Source of the DNA: Streptomyces sp. RFCAC02
Lineage (GTDB): Bacteria > Actinomycetota > Actinomycetes > Streptomycetales > Streptomycetaceae
NCBI RefSeq assembly: GCF_004193175.1
Contig: NZ_SAUH01000001.1
Location: 2,583,501 to 2,647,500, forward strand
Length of the DNA stretch: 64,000 nucleotides
Reading direction: 5' to 3'
The notes beneath the pieces were generated by a model. The model saw only the letters and a program-made list of their open reading frames with translations, did not search any database and was not told the DNA's origin. Positions 31,636-40,117 of the stretch are shown here, piece by piece (position 1 is the stretch's first letter; each line of letters opens with the position of its first letter). Both the position numbers and the translations under genes were made by a program.

Positions 31636-32295
31636 ATGGCCGATCATCGGCGGATGCGTCCGTTGAAGCATGGGTACACCAATCGGACCGTCGGTGACGG
31701 GGTCGTTGTCCTGAAGACGTACGAGGGGCCTGATGCCCGTGCGCGGTTGCGGCGTGAGCGTGCGGTGCTTGTCCGGCTGCGTGGGCGTGTTCCCGTTCCG
31801 CCCGTGGTCGGTGTGAGCGCGTCCTCGCTCACGCTCGGGTTCGTCGCCGGTGTGCAGGGGCAGGAGTTGCTCGACTCCGGCCGGGCCGGGGATGTCCTCG
31901 CGGGCTGCGGTGAGGTGCTGCGGCGTATCCATGACATCGCGCCGGGACCGGTGCTGGTGCACGGTGACTTCGGGCCGAACAACGTCCTGCTCGATCCCGC
32001 CACCTGCGAGGTCACCGCCGTGATCGACTGGGAGTTCGCGCGCATCGGCGAGCCGGTCGAGGACCTGGCCTGGTGCGAGTGGATCGTCCGCATGCACCAC
32101 CCCGCACACCGTCACGCGCTCGGTGACTTCTTCCGCGCCTACGGCCGCGAGGTGCCGCCCTGGCCGGTGCGCAGGGCGGCCATGCTCGCCAGGTGCGAGG
32201 CGCTGCGCCAGTTCTGCGAGCGGTGGGAGCCGGACGGTCCCGGTGTGCGGCAGTGGCGCGAACGCGCGGCCGTCACCGCCAGGTGGGGCGCGTAG
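31636..32295 (+). CDS. Short APH-family phosphotransferase
   Basis: 219 aa, smaller than typical aminoglycoside phosphotransferases (about 270-300). Catalytic loop VLVHGDFGPNNVLL (D111, N116) and metal-binding IDWEFARIG (D131) are intact. The N-lobe is compact (MADHRRMRPLKHGYTNRTVG, VVLKTYEGPDARARLRRERAVL) with a Lys27 that can serve ATP. Could phosphorylate an aminoglycoside, choline or other small alcohol; no resistance phenotype can be read from the sequence. Controlled probably by the divergent XRE gene. Confidence 0.88.
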   Translation: MADHRRMRPLKHGYTNRTVGDGVVVLKTYEGPDARARLRRERAVLVRLRGRVPVPPVVGVSASSLTLGFVAGVQGQELLDSGRAGDVLAGCGEVLRRIHDIAPGPVLVHGDFGPNNVLLDPATCEVTAVIDWEFARIGEPVEDLAWCEWIVRMHHPAHRHALGDFFRAYGREVPPWPVRRAAMLARCEALRQFCERWEPDGPGVRQWRERAAVTARWGA

Positions 32296-32301
32296 CCGTC
32301 G

Positions 32302-33144
32302 TCAGGGTGCCGTGTCCTCCTCCTCGATGCTCCGGTTCCAGTCCCGTTTGGACGCCTGCCAGCCGTCCTCGTCCTGGCCGAGCCGCCAGTAGCCGGACGC
32401 CGACAGGCGTTCCCCCGGCACGCCCCACTCGGTGCGCAGCAGGCGTCGGAGGTCCCGTACGAACCCCGCCTCGCCGTGCACGAACGCCTGCACGTCGTCC
32501 GCCGGCGGCGCCGGGGCGTCCCGCACCGCGCGGAGCAGTGCGTCGCCGACCCGGCCGCCGTTCCGGTGCAGCCAGTGGACGGTGGCGTCGGCCGCCGTCG
32601 TCACCGGCTGCTCCTCCTCAGGACCGGCGACCTCGACGTACGCCACCGCCCGTACGCCCGGCGGCAGCCGCTCCAGCGTCGCCGCGACGGCCGGCCACGC
32701 CGTCTCGTCGCCGGCCAGCAGGTGGTGGCCGACCGCCGGGTCGGGCGCGTAGCCGCCGCCCGGACCGGCGAAACGGATCGCGTCGCCCGGCCGGACCCGC
32801 ACGGCCCACGGCCCCGCGAGCCCCTTGTCGCCGTGGTGCAGCAGATCGACGGACAGCTCGCGCCGCTCCGCGTCCCAGCGGCGCACGGTGTACGTCCGGG
32901 TGCGCGGCCACCGGTCGCGCGGCAGTTCGTCCCGGATGCGCCGCAGGTCGAACGGCTCCGGGTACGCCACGCCCGGCACCGGGAACAGCAGCTTCACGTA
33001 GTGGTCGGTGAACCGGCCCGCCGTGAACCCCGCGAGCCCCGGACCGCCCAGGACGACACGCGTCATGCGCGGGGTGAGCCGATCGACCCGCAGCACCCGC
33101 GCCGTCGTGACACGCGGGTTGCGGCGTCCTGGACGCTCCGCCAT
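32302..33144 (-). CDS. Siderophore-interacting FAD/NAD(P)H ferric reductase
   Basis: 280 aa. FAD-binding domain with RTYTVRRWDAERRELSVDLLHHGDKGLAGPWAVRVRPGD, then the SIP domain (HLLAGDETAWPAVAATLERLPPGVRAVAYVEV) and the C-terminal motif DVQAFVHGEAGFVRDLRRLLR...SGYWRLGQDEDGW. These features define ViuB/YqjH-type reductases, which release iron from ferric siderophores in the cytoplasm. No siderophore biosynthesis or uptake genes are adjacent. Converges on the APH gene with a 6-nt gap. Confidence 0.93.
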   Translation of the reverse strand: MAERPGRRNPRVTTARVLRVDRLTPRMTRVVLGGPGLAGFTAGRFTDHYVKLLFPVPGVAYPEPFDLRRIRDELPRDRWPRTRTYTVRRWDAERRELSVDLLHHGDKGLAGPWAVRVRPGDAIRFAGPGGGYAPDPAVGHHLLAGDETAWPAVAATLERLPPGVRAVAYVEVAGPEEEQPVTTAADATVHWLHRNGGRVGDALLRAVRDAPAPPADDVQAFVHGEAGFVRDLRRLLRTEWGVPGERLSASGYWRLGQDEDGWQASKRDWNRSIEEEDTAP

Positions 33145-33162
33145 GGTTCCTCCTCCCCCCGG

Positions 33163-34221
33163 TCAGCCGGCCACCGGCGCGGGCAGCGGTACGCCGAGCC
33201 GGCCGGCCGCCCCGGTGAGCGCCTGCCACACCTTCGCGCCCACCGGCACGCCGTCGCGCGCCCGTTCGGCGGCGGTCGCGGCACTGCGCTCGCCCGGGTA
33301 CGTGATCCCGGCGCCCTCGTCCGCGCGCGGCAGGCCCTTCAGGACGTCGAGGGTGCGGCCCACGTCGTCGGGGAGGGCGTCCGCGTCGCCGAACGCCGCC
33401 GGGTCGAGGGCGATGAGCAGCGCGTTCTGCCGGTGCGCCTTGCCCTCGGGCTCCCCGCCGTGGAACGCGGCGAGGATCGGCGCCTGCACGAGGACGCCCG
33501 TCAGCAGCTCGAACACCAGCGACATGCCCGCGCCCTTGGCGCCGCCCAGCGGCAGCGGCATCTTCGCCAGCGCCGGATCGGTCGTGGGCTCGCCGTCGGC
33601 CGTCGCGGCGGCGCCCTCCGGGAGCGGCCGCCCGCTCGCCCGGTACTGGGCGATCCGGCCGAGCGCGATCGTGGCCGTCGCCATGTCGAGCAGGACCGGC
33701 GGCCGGTCGCGCGCCGGGACGGCGACCGACAGCGGGCTGGTCGCGACGGCCGCGCCCCGGACGCCGGGGTAGGCCATGTTCGGCATGCCGGCGACGACGG
33801 CGACTCCGACGAGGCCCGCCCCGGCGATGCGGGACGTGTAGTAGCCGATGGCGCCGGTGTGGACGGTGCCGCGCACGGAGACCGCGCCGACACCGTTCGC
33901 GCGGGCGCGCGTCACCGCCTCGTCGGCGGCGGCCGTGAGCGCCACGGGACCCGGCGCGCGGTCGGCGTCGATGACGGCGACGCCCGGCGCGCCCGACGTG
34001 GTGCGCATCTCCGGCGCGGTGTTCGCCTCGCCCGAGGCGAGGAGTTCGAGGTAGCGGGGGACGCGGGACACGCCGTGGGAGTCGACGCCCCGCAGGCTCG
34101 CCCACATCAGGACGCCGGCGAGCGTGGCGGCCTCGTCGGCGCCGAGCCCCGAGCGGCGGAACAGGTCGTTCGTGAACGCGGTCAGCGCGTCCGCCGGGAC
34201 GACGACTTTCGCTGGTGGCAT
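33163..34221 (-). CDS. Malate/L-lactate/L-sulfolactate dehydrogenase family oxidoreductase (Ldh_2)
   Basis: 352 aa. Family signature: RGVDSHGVSRVPRYLELL near the N-terminus, GTVHTGAIGYYTSRIAGAGLVGVAV and LDMATATIALGRI, then PLGGAKGAGMSLVFELLTGVL. The active-site His (DSHG, and the VHTGAIGYY position) fits NAD(P)-dependent 2-hydroxyacid oxidation. Relatives oxidise malate, sulfolactate, ureidoglycolate or 2,3-diketogulonate. Heads toward the same direction as the ThDP enzyme and amidohydrolase upstream, suggesting one operon 39581 to 33163. Confidence 0.9.
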   Translation of the reverse strand: MPPAKVVVPADALTAFTNDLFRRSGLGADEAATLAGVLMWASLRGVDSHGVSRVPRYLELLASGEANTAPEMRTTSGAPGVAVIDADRAPGPVALTAAADEAVTRARANGVGAVSVRGTVHTGAIGYYTSRIAGAGLVGVAVVAGMPNMAYPGVRGAAVATSPLSVAVPARDRPPVLLDMATATIALGRIAQYRASGRPLPEGAAATADGEPTTDPALAKMPLPLGGAKGAGMSLVFELLTGVLVQAPILAAFHGGEPEGKAHRQNALLIALDPAAFGDADALPDDVGRTLDVLKGLPRADEGAGITYPGERSAATAAERARDGVPVGAKVWQALTGAAGRLGVPLPAPVAG

Positions 34222-34247
34222 GGGTGGTGCTCCCGTCTGTGGTCGGG

Positions 34248-35972
34248 TCAGCGGGTCACGGAGACGTCGACGATCGCGGTCGTGCCGGCCCGTACGGCCT
34301 TCCACGCGCGGGACAGCGCGGGCGCCAGCTCGTCCGGCGCCGTGACCGTCTCGCCGTGCATGCCGAACGGTTCGGCGAAGCTCGCCAGTTCGGGCTGGCC
34401 GCTCAGGTCGGTGCCGAGGAACTCGCCCGTCGCGACGGCCGCGCCGTCCGGGTAGAACCGCAGGTGGTTCATCCTCATCGAGCGGTACTCGTGGTTGTTG
34501 AAGACGACGATCAGCAGCGGGAGTCCCCGCGCCCGTGCCGCGTCGAGCGAGGCGATGACCGGGTTGTAGAGGAACGCGCCGTCCCCGATCGTGAGGACGA
34601 CCGGCCGCGAGGGCGCCGCGAGCTTCACGCCCAGCGCGACCGCCATGCCCTGCCCGAGGCCGCCCTGCACGTAGAAGTACGAGTCGGGCGTCGAACGCAG
34701 CAGGTGACGCTGCACGATCCGGCTGTGCGTGATGCTCTCGTCCACGACGACCGGGTCGTCGCCGTCCTCGTCGACGACCCGCCGCAGGGTGGCCGCGAGG
34801 AGGACCGGGTCGATGCCGGACGGCGCCTCGCCGGCCCGCCGTTCCACCGCCTCGATCGACGCGGCGCCGGCCCGGTGCCGTGCGCGCTGCGTCTCCAGGC
34901 GGCGCGCGAGGACGGCGGGCTCCGGCGGCGTCTCGCGGGCCAGCCGGGCGAGTTCGCGGAGGGTCGGGGCGACCTCGCCCTCCAGGTAGTGGTCGGCGTG
35001 CAGCACCTGGTAGGCGATGTGCGGGCGCTGCGGCACCTCGTCGATGACGACGATCGTGGCGCGTGCCGGGCGCCTGCTCGGCGGGTAGAACGGCGCCCGG
35101 CAGTTGACGAGGACGATGAGGTCGGCCTCGTCCATGAAGGGTTCGATGTCGCCGCCGGCGTGCAGCTCGTGCGTCCTCGGGAAGTTGGCGCACACCGCCG
35201 AGTTCGGCTCCACGACCGGGACGGCCAGAGCCTCGGCGAGCACGACGAGCGCCGCCATGCCGTCCGCCTCGCGCCCGGCCGTCTCGGTGACGACGACCGG
35301 GTTGTCCGCCGACCTGAGCAGGTCCAGGACGGCGGCGACCTCCGCCGGGGCGCCGACCGTCGTGCCCCGGGGGGCGACCGGCGCCGGCTCCCGACCGTCC
35401 CACGGGTCGAGCAGCACCTCAAGCGGCACGTTGAGGTAGACGGGACCGGCGGGGGCGCGCGCGGCCAGCTCGGCCGAGCGCGTCAGCATCGCGGGGAGCG
35501 TGGCGACGCTCGCGGCCTGGTTGGCCCACTTCACGAACGGTGCGGCGAGCGCGTGCGGCCCGCCGACGACCGACAGGTTGCGGTACCACTGGCCGCCCGG
35601 GTCGGGGCCCGGGCCGTCGCCGTAGGTCGTGGACTCGGAGGACGCGATCACCATCGGCACGCCGGCGAGCAGCGCGCCGTGGATGGCGCACGAGCCCTGG
35701 AGCAGCCCGGGACCGGCGTGCAGCAGGACGCCCTGGGGGCGGCGCGTGACGAGCCCGTAGCCGGTCGCCATGCCCACGGCGACCGTCTCGTGCGTGAGGT
35801 CGAGGTAGCCGGGGCACGGCAGGCCGTCGCGGTGGTGCCGGGCCAGCGACTCCCACACCGGCGCCCACTCGGAGCCCGGTGAGGAGAAGATGTGGTCGGC
35901 GCCGACGGCGCGGAAGGCGGCGACGACGGCGTCACCGCCGTCGGCGCGGTGCTGGTTCTCGTGCTGGGTCAC
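34248..35972 (-). CDS. ThDP-dependent enzyme (benzoylformate-decarboxylase/acetolactate-synthase fold)
   Basis: 574 aa. Pyr domain: YLDLTHETVAVGMATGYGLVTRRPQGVLLHAGPGLLQG, in which the Glu activates ThDP. PP domain: GDGAFLYNPVIASLDAARARGLPLLIVVFNN is the GDGx(24-27)N motif binding Mg-diphosphate. The middle domain has no clear FAD or CoA site. Could decarboxylate a 2-keto acid or perform carboligation. Followed 26 nt later by the Ldh-type gene and preceded by an amidohydrolase; the trio may convert a hydroxy or keto acid. Confidence 0.88.
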   Translation of the reverse strand: MTQHENQHRADGGDAVVAAFRAVGADHIFSSPGSEWAPVWESLARHHRDGLPCPGYLDLTHETVAVGMATGYGLVTRRPQGVLLHAGPGLLQGSCAIHGALLAGVPMVIASSESTTYGDGPGPDPGGQWYRNLSVVGGPHALAAPFVKWANQAASVATLPAMLTRSAELAARAPAGPVYLNVPLEVLLDPWDGREPAPVAPRGTTVGAPAEVAAVLDLLRSADNPVVVTETAGREADGMAALVVLAEALAVPVVEPNSAVCANFPRTHELHAGGDIEPFMDEADLIVLVNCRAPFYPPSRRPARATIVVIDEVPQRPHIAYQVLHADHYLEGEVAPTLRELARLARETPPEPAVLARRLETQRARHRAGAASIEAVERRAGEAPSGIDPVLLAATLRRVVDEDGDDPVVVDESITHSRIVQRHLLRSTPDSYFYVQGGLGQGMAVALGVKLAAPSRPVVLTIGDGAFLYNPVIASLDAARARGLPLLIVVFNNHEYRSMRMNHLRFYPDGAAVATGEFLGTDLSGQPELASFAEPFGMHGETVTAPDELAPALSRAWKAVRAGTTAIVDVSVTR

Positions 35973-35981
35973 GGCCGCGCC

Positions 35982-36842
35982 TCAGCCCTCGATCGGCCAG
36001 CCGAGGCACTCGCAGATGCCCCGCCCCATGATCCACTCCAGCTCGTCGGCGGTGAAGTGGAAGTGCTTCGTGAACTGCTCGATGGTGTCGGTGTAGCCGA
36101 TGCCGTGCCCGAGGAGGCGGGTGATGTCGGTGCCCCAGAAGCAGCGTTCGGGACCCATCTTGTCGACCATCTCCCGGACGTACTTCTCTATGTTGAGGTT
36201 CGGGAACGGGTGCGTCGAGTAGCCGGGGAGCGCGGACACCTTCACGTAGATGTTGGGGTGCTTGAACAGGTCGGCGGTCTCGGAGACCCAGTAGCCGATG
36301 GCGTCGTCCACGCAGCGGGCCATGATGCCCATGTGGTCGATGATGATCTTGAGCCCGGGGTGCTGCTCGGCGATCGCGCCCAGTTCGGCCTTCCACACCG
36401 GCGCGTGGACCATGGTGGGGATGCCCAGTTCCTCGGCGACCGGCCAGTACCAGTCGTTGGTGCCGTCGATCATCCAGTTGCGGTCCTGCGGCCGGTGGAA
36501 CGTGAGGCGGGTGCCCTTCACGTACGGGTTCTGCGCGAAGTCGCGGAGCATCGCGGTGCCCTCGACCGGGTCGTTCTGCGGGATGCGCGCCATGATGCCG
36601 AACCGCTCGGGGTACGCCTCGCACGCCTCGAGCGAGTAGTCGATGCGGTTGCCCTCCCACGACGGCGGCAGGAGCAGCGCCCGGTTGACGCCCGCCTCGT
36701 CCATCATGGCGAGGCACTCCTCGTAGCTGAACGGGTCCTCGCGGTGCCCGTTGAGGCGGATGCGCTCCCGCGCGCCCGGGACCCAGGGGCGGTCGGGGGC
36801 CTCTTCCTTCCAGATGTGGACCTGGGAGTCGACGACGAACAT
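35982..36842 (-). CDS. Amidohydrolase-2 family protein (COG2159-like)
   Basis: 286 aa TIM barrel. Opens MFVVDSQVHIWKEEAPDRPW, where the usual HxH/DxHxH motif is SQVHIW, as in several decarboxylase/hydratase members. Metal or substrate His lie in IIIDHMGIMAR, and the strand-8 Asp in RCFWGTDITR. Related proteins act on aromatic ring-cleavage acids (ACMS decarboxylase, OMA hydratase, gamma-resorcylate decarboxylase). Substrate unknown; the neighbours suggest a carboxylated intermediate. Confidence 0.87.
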   Translation of the reverse strand: MFVVDSQVHIWKEEAPDRPWVPGARERIRLNGHREDPFSYEECLAMMDEAGVNRALLLPPSWEGNRIDYSLEACEAYPERFGIMARIPQNDPVEGTAMLRDFAQNPYVKGTRLTFHRPQDRNWMIDGTNDWYWPVAEELGIPTMVHAPVWKAELGAIAEQHPGLKIIIDHMGIMARCVDDAIGYWVSETADLFKHPNIYVKVSALPGYSTHPFPNLNIEKYVREMVDKMGPERCFWGTDITRLLGHGIGYTDTIEQFTKHFHFTADELEWIMGRGICECLGWPIEG

Positions 36843-36890
36843 GGGTGGTGCCTCCTGTGGTGAGTGCGGTGCCGTGGGGTCCGGCGGGTC

Positions 36891-38096
36891 TCAGTCCGCC
36901 GTGCCGTCGTGGAGCGCGTCCACGACGTGCTCGGCGATGGCCATGCACGAGGTCGCCGCCGGGGACGGCGCGTTGCGGATCGCGGTGACGGGTCCCGCGC
37001 GGTGGATGCGGAAGTCGTCCACGAGCGCGCCGTCCCGGTCGAGCGCCTGCGCCCGTACGCCCGCGCCGGCGCGCACGACGTCCGCCGCGCCGATCTCCGG
37101 TACGTAGCGGCGCGCGGCCTTCATGTAGGCGCGCTTGGAGAGGGAGCCGCGCATCTCGCCGGCGCCGGTGCGCCAGTGGCGGCGGGCCATGCGCCAGAAG
37201 CCGGGCCAGGCGAGGGTGCGGCGCAGGTCGCCGGGGCGTACGTCGCGCCTGCGGTAGCCCTCGCGGGCGAGCGCGAGGACCGCGTTCGGGCCGACCTCCA
37301 CGTCGCCCGACACGCGGCGCGTGAAGTGGACGCCGAGGAACGGGTACCGCGGGTCGGGCACCGGGTAGATCAGCCCCCTGACCAGCGGCGCCTTCTCCGC
37401 CGACACCCGCATGTACTCCCCGCGGAACGGCACGATCCGCGGCGCCGCCCCGTCGCCCGCGAGCCCCGCAACGGTGTCGGCGTGCAGGCCCGCGCACACG
37501 ACGAGCCGGTCCACCGCCTCCGACCGCTCGCCCGACGCCACGCGCAGGCCGCCGCCGTCCCGGTGGATGCCCGTGACGGGGAAGCCGCACCGCACCTCGC
37601 CGCCGGCCGCCGCGATGTCGTCGGCGAACGCCCGCGCGATCAGCGTGTAGTCGGTGATGGCGGTGTGCGGCGAGTGGAGGGCCGCGAGCCCGGCGGCGTG
37701 CGGCTCGATCTCGCGGATGCCGGCCGCGTCCACGCGCCGCAGCCCCGGGACCGCGTTGTCGCCCGCCCGCGCGTGGAGCGCGTCGAGCCGCGCCACGTCC
37801 GCCTCGTCGACGGCGACGACGAGCTTGCCGCACTCGTCGTACGGCAGCCCGCGTTCGCCGCAGTACTCCCGCAGCATGCCGCGGCCCCGCGTGCACAGGC
37901 GCGCCTTCAGGCTGCCGGGCGCGTAGTAGATGCCGGCGTGGACGACGCCCGAGTTGTGGCCCGTCTGGTGGACGGCGACCCGGTCCTCCTTCTCCAGCAC
38001 CAGGACGCGCGTCCCCGGCCGGCGCGCGGCGAGCTCCCGGCCGATCGCGAGCCCGACGACGCCGGCCCCCACGACGCCGATGACCTCGTCAGCCAT
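36891..38096 (-). CDS. lhgO: L-2-hydroxyglutarate oxidase (FAD)
   Basis: 401 aa. Dinucleotide motif VIGVVGAGVVGLAIGRELAAR, then VLEKEDRVAVHQTGHNSGVVHAGIYYAPGSLKARLCTRG, a strong signature of LhgO/YgaF. Further conserved blocks: FRGEYMRVS, GLIYPVPDPRYPFLGVHFTRR and the C-terminal RNAPSPAATSCMAIAEHVVD that contacts FAD. The enzyme oxidises L-2-hydroxyglutarate to 2-oxoglutarate, feeding electrons to the respiratory chain. It commonly serves glutarate or lysine breakdown; here it may handle a related C5 hydroxyacid. Confidence 0.92.
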   Translation of the reverse strand: MADEVIGVVGAGVVGLAIGRELAARRPGTRVLVLEKEDRVAVHQTGHNSGVVHAGIYYAPGSLKARLCTRGRGMLREYCGERGLPYDECGKLVVAVDEADVARLDALHARAGDNAVPGLRRVDAAGIREIEPHAAGLAALHSPHTAITDYTLIARAFADDIAAAGGEVRCGFPVTGIHRDGGGLRVASGERSEAVDRLVVCAGLHADTVAGLAGDGAAPRIVPFRGEYMRVSAEKAPLVRGLIYPVPDPRYPFLGVHFTRRVSGDVEVGPNAVLALAREGYRRRDVRPGDLRRTLAWPGFWRMARRHWRTGAGEMRGSLSKRAYMKAARRYVPEIGAADVVRAGAGVRAQALDRDGALVDDFRIHRAGPVTAIRNAPSPAATSCMAIAEHVVDALHDGTAD

Positions 38097-38126
38097 GCGC
38101 CACCTCCTTCCTCACGGCGGCGCGCG

Positions 38127-39581
38127 TCACGCGCCGAAGTGGATCGCGACGGTCTTGACCCGGGTGTAGAAGCGCAGCGCCTCGGTGCCCTGCTCCTTGA
38201 ACGCCGAGCCCGAGTCCCGGAAACCGCCGAACGGGTGGTGCACGTCCCAGCCGGACGTGGTGGTGTTGACGGCGATCTGGCCGCAGTCCGCCTCGTCCGC
38301 GAACCGGTGCGCGGCGGCCAGGTCCCGGGTGAAGACCGCTGCGGCGAGCCCGAAGTCCGAGTCGTTCACCTCGTCGATCGCCTGGTCGAGGCCGGCCACC
38401 CGCCGCAGCACCACGACGGGTCCGAAGACCTCGTGCCGCCAGATGTCCATCTCGGGCGTGACGTCGGTGAGGACGGTCGGCGTGACGTAGCAGCCGTGCG
38501 CGAGGGCCGCGTCGTCCGGGACGCCGCCGCCCACCGCGATCCTGGCGCCCTGCTCCACGGCGAGCGCCGTGTCGGCGAGGACGCTGTCGCGCTGCGCCGG
38601 GCCGACGAGCGGACCGACCGCCGTGCCGGCGTCCTTGCCGGGGCCGACCCGCAGGGCGGCGACCCGTTCGCGCAGCAGCTCGGCGAACCGGTCGTGCACC
38701 GGCTCCTCGACGAGCACCCGGCTGGTCGCGGTGCAGCGCTGTCCGGCCTGGCCGAAGCCGGCGGCGATCACGGCGTCCGCCGCGGCGTCCAGGTCCGCGT
38801 CGGCCAGCACGACGGTGGCGTTCTTGCCGCCCATCTCGGCCTGGAAGCGGACGTTGCGGGTGGCGAGGGCGAGCCGCAGCCGCTCCCCCACCTCGTTGCC
38901 GCCGGTGAAGGTGACGGCGGCGATGCGCGGGTCCCCGGTGAGCGCCTCCGAGATGCGGGACGTCCGGCCGGTCACGACGCCCAGCACACCGGCGGGCAGG
39001 CCGGCGTCGTGCAGCGCGCGGGCGAGCGCGAGGCCCGACATGGGGGTCTCGCTCGCGGGCTTCAGGACGACGGCGTTGCCCGCGGCGAGGGCGGGCGCCA
39101 GCTTGCGGGCCGGCGTCAGCAGCGGGTCGTTCCACGGCGTGATGGCGAGGACGACGCCCAGCGGCTCGCGCCGGAACTCCGCGCGGGTGTGGGGGCGCGC
39201 GTCGTGGAGCAGCGTGCCGTAGCCGTCGCGGGCGACGCCGGCGTAGTAGGCGAGGAAGTCGGCGGACTTCTCGACCTCGCCGCGCGCCTCGGCCCGTGTC
39301 TTCCCCATCTCCGTGACGACGGTGCCGGCGACCTCGTCCGCCCGCTCCCGCAGGAGCGCGGCGGCGTCGGTCAGCACCCTGGCGCGGACGAACGGCGAGG
39401 TGGCGCGCCACGTCGCGAAGCCCTCCTCCGCCGCGTCGTACAGCCGCTCGACGTCCTCGGGCGACAGGGCGGGGACCCGGGCGACGGGCTCGCGGGTGTC
39501 GGTCGGGTCGAAGACGTCAACCCACGCGCCGGAGGTCACCCACCGCCCTCCCGCGAGGACCTCAAGGGACGTTACGGACAT
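38127..39581 (-). CDS. NAD(P)-dependent aldehyde dehydrogenase
   Basis: 484 aa. Catalytic Glu in FQAEMGGKNATVVL, catalytic Cys in GQAGQRCTATSR, Asn in ITPWNDPLLTPARKLAPALAAGNAVVLKPAS. The conserved C-terminal EVFGPVVVL and FGGFRDSG are also present. The GGKN form of the Glu motif is common in 2,5-dioxovalerate (2-ketoglutarate semialdehyde) and aromatic-aldehyde dehydrogenases. Coupled in direction with LhgO, consistent with a pathway ending in 2-oxoglutarate. First gene of the presumed operon. Confidence 0.93.
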   Translation of the reverse strand: MSVTSLEVLAGGRWVTSGAWVDVFDPTDTREPVARVPALSPEDVERLYDAAEEGFATWRATSPFVRARVLTDAAALLRERADEVAGTVVTEMGKTRAEARGEVEKSADFLAYYAGVARDGYGTLLHDARPHTRAEFRREPLGVVLAITPWNDPLLTPARKLAPALAAGNAVVLKPASETPMSGLALARALHDAGLPAGVLGVVTGRTSRISEALTGDPRIAAVTFTGGNEVGERLRLALATRNVRFQAEMGGKNATVVLADADLDAAADAVIAAGFGQAGQRCTATSRVLVEEPVHDRFAELLRERVAALRVGPGKDAGTAVGPLVGPAQRDSVLADTALAVEQGARIAVGGGVPDDAALAHGCYVTPTVLTDVTPEMDIWRHEVFGPVVVLRRVAGLDQAIDEVNDSDFGLAAAVFTRDLAAAHRFADEADCGQIAVNTTTSGWDVHHPFGGFRDSGSAFKEQGTEALRFYTRVKTVAIHFGA

Positions 39582-39765
39582 GACTGCTCCTCAGGACGGA
39601 AGAAGGGATCGCGGGAGCCCGCCTCGATGCCCCCACGATAGGAACGGCGCGTGGTCCCGACCACGCGCTGCGCGGCATGCATTGGTTGCGTTCCCCGCAC
39701 TCCGCACCGGGCGCCGATCGTGGTGGGATCGGCCCGGCAGAAGCACACCTGATCAGGAGGAACGC

Positions 39766-40062
39766 ATGCCGTACGCCGTTGTGGCCCACTACCGGTGCGC
39801 GCCCGGCGACGCGCCCGCCGTCCGTGACGCGCTGCTGCGCATGCGGGAGTCGACGCTGCGCGAGCCGGGCAACCGCGCCTATGTCGTGCACGCCGACGCC
39901 GAGGACGCGAGCGGCGACGCCGCGTTCACGCTGTACGAGCAGTACGCCGACCGGGACGCGTTCGAGGCGCACACGCGGACGCCGCACTTCGCGGAGCACA
40001 TCGCCCGCACGGTGCGGCCCCGGCTCACGGCGCGGACCGTGTGGTTCGGCGACGTGATCTGA
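39766..40062 (+). CDS. ABM-domain putative quinol monooxygenase
   Basis: 98 aa dimeric alpha-beta barrel of the YgiN/ABM family: MPYAVVAHYRCAPGDAPAVRDALLRMRESTLREPGNRAYVVHADAED, FTLYEQYADRDAFEAHTRTPHFAEHI, then the end strand RTVWFGDVI. The GxxxYEQY and H-x4-HF patterns are typical. AGGAGGAA precedes the ATG. Divergent from the ALDH operon across a 184-nt gap that should hold both promoters. Confidence 0.87.
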   Translation: MPYAVVAHYRCAPGDAPAVRDALLRMRESTLREPGNRAYVVHADAEDASGDAAFTLYEQYADRDAFEAHTRTPHFAEHIARTVRPRLTARTVWFGDVI

Positions 40063-40066
40063 CACG

Positions 40067-40102
40067 GGGGTGTCCCCGGGCCGCGCGGCCCGGGGACACC
40101 CC
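40067..40102. terminator. Strong bidirectional terminator
   Basis: GGGGTGTCCCCGGGCC (40067-40082) pairs perfectly over 16 bp with 40087-40102 around GCGC. It sits between the ABM gene and the convergent MetE-like gene. Confidence 0.92.
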
Positions 40103-40117
40103 TTCACGTACCGGCCC

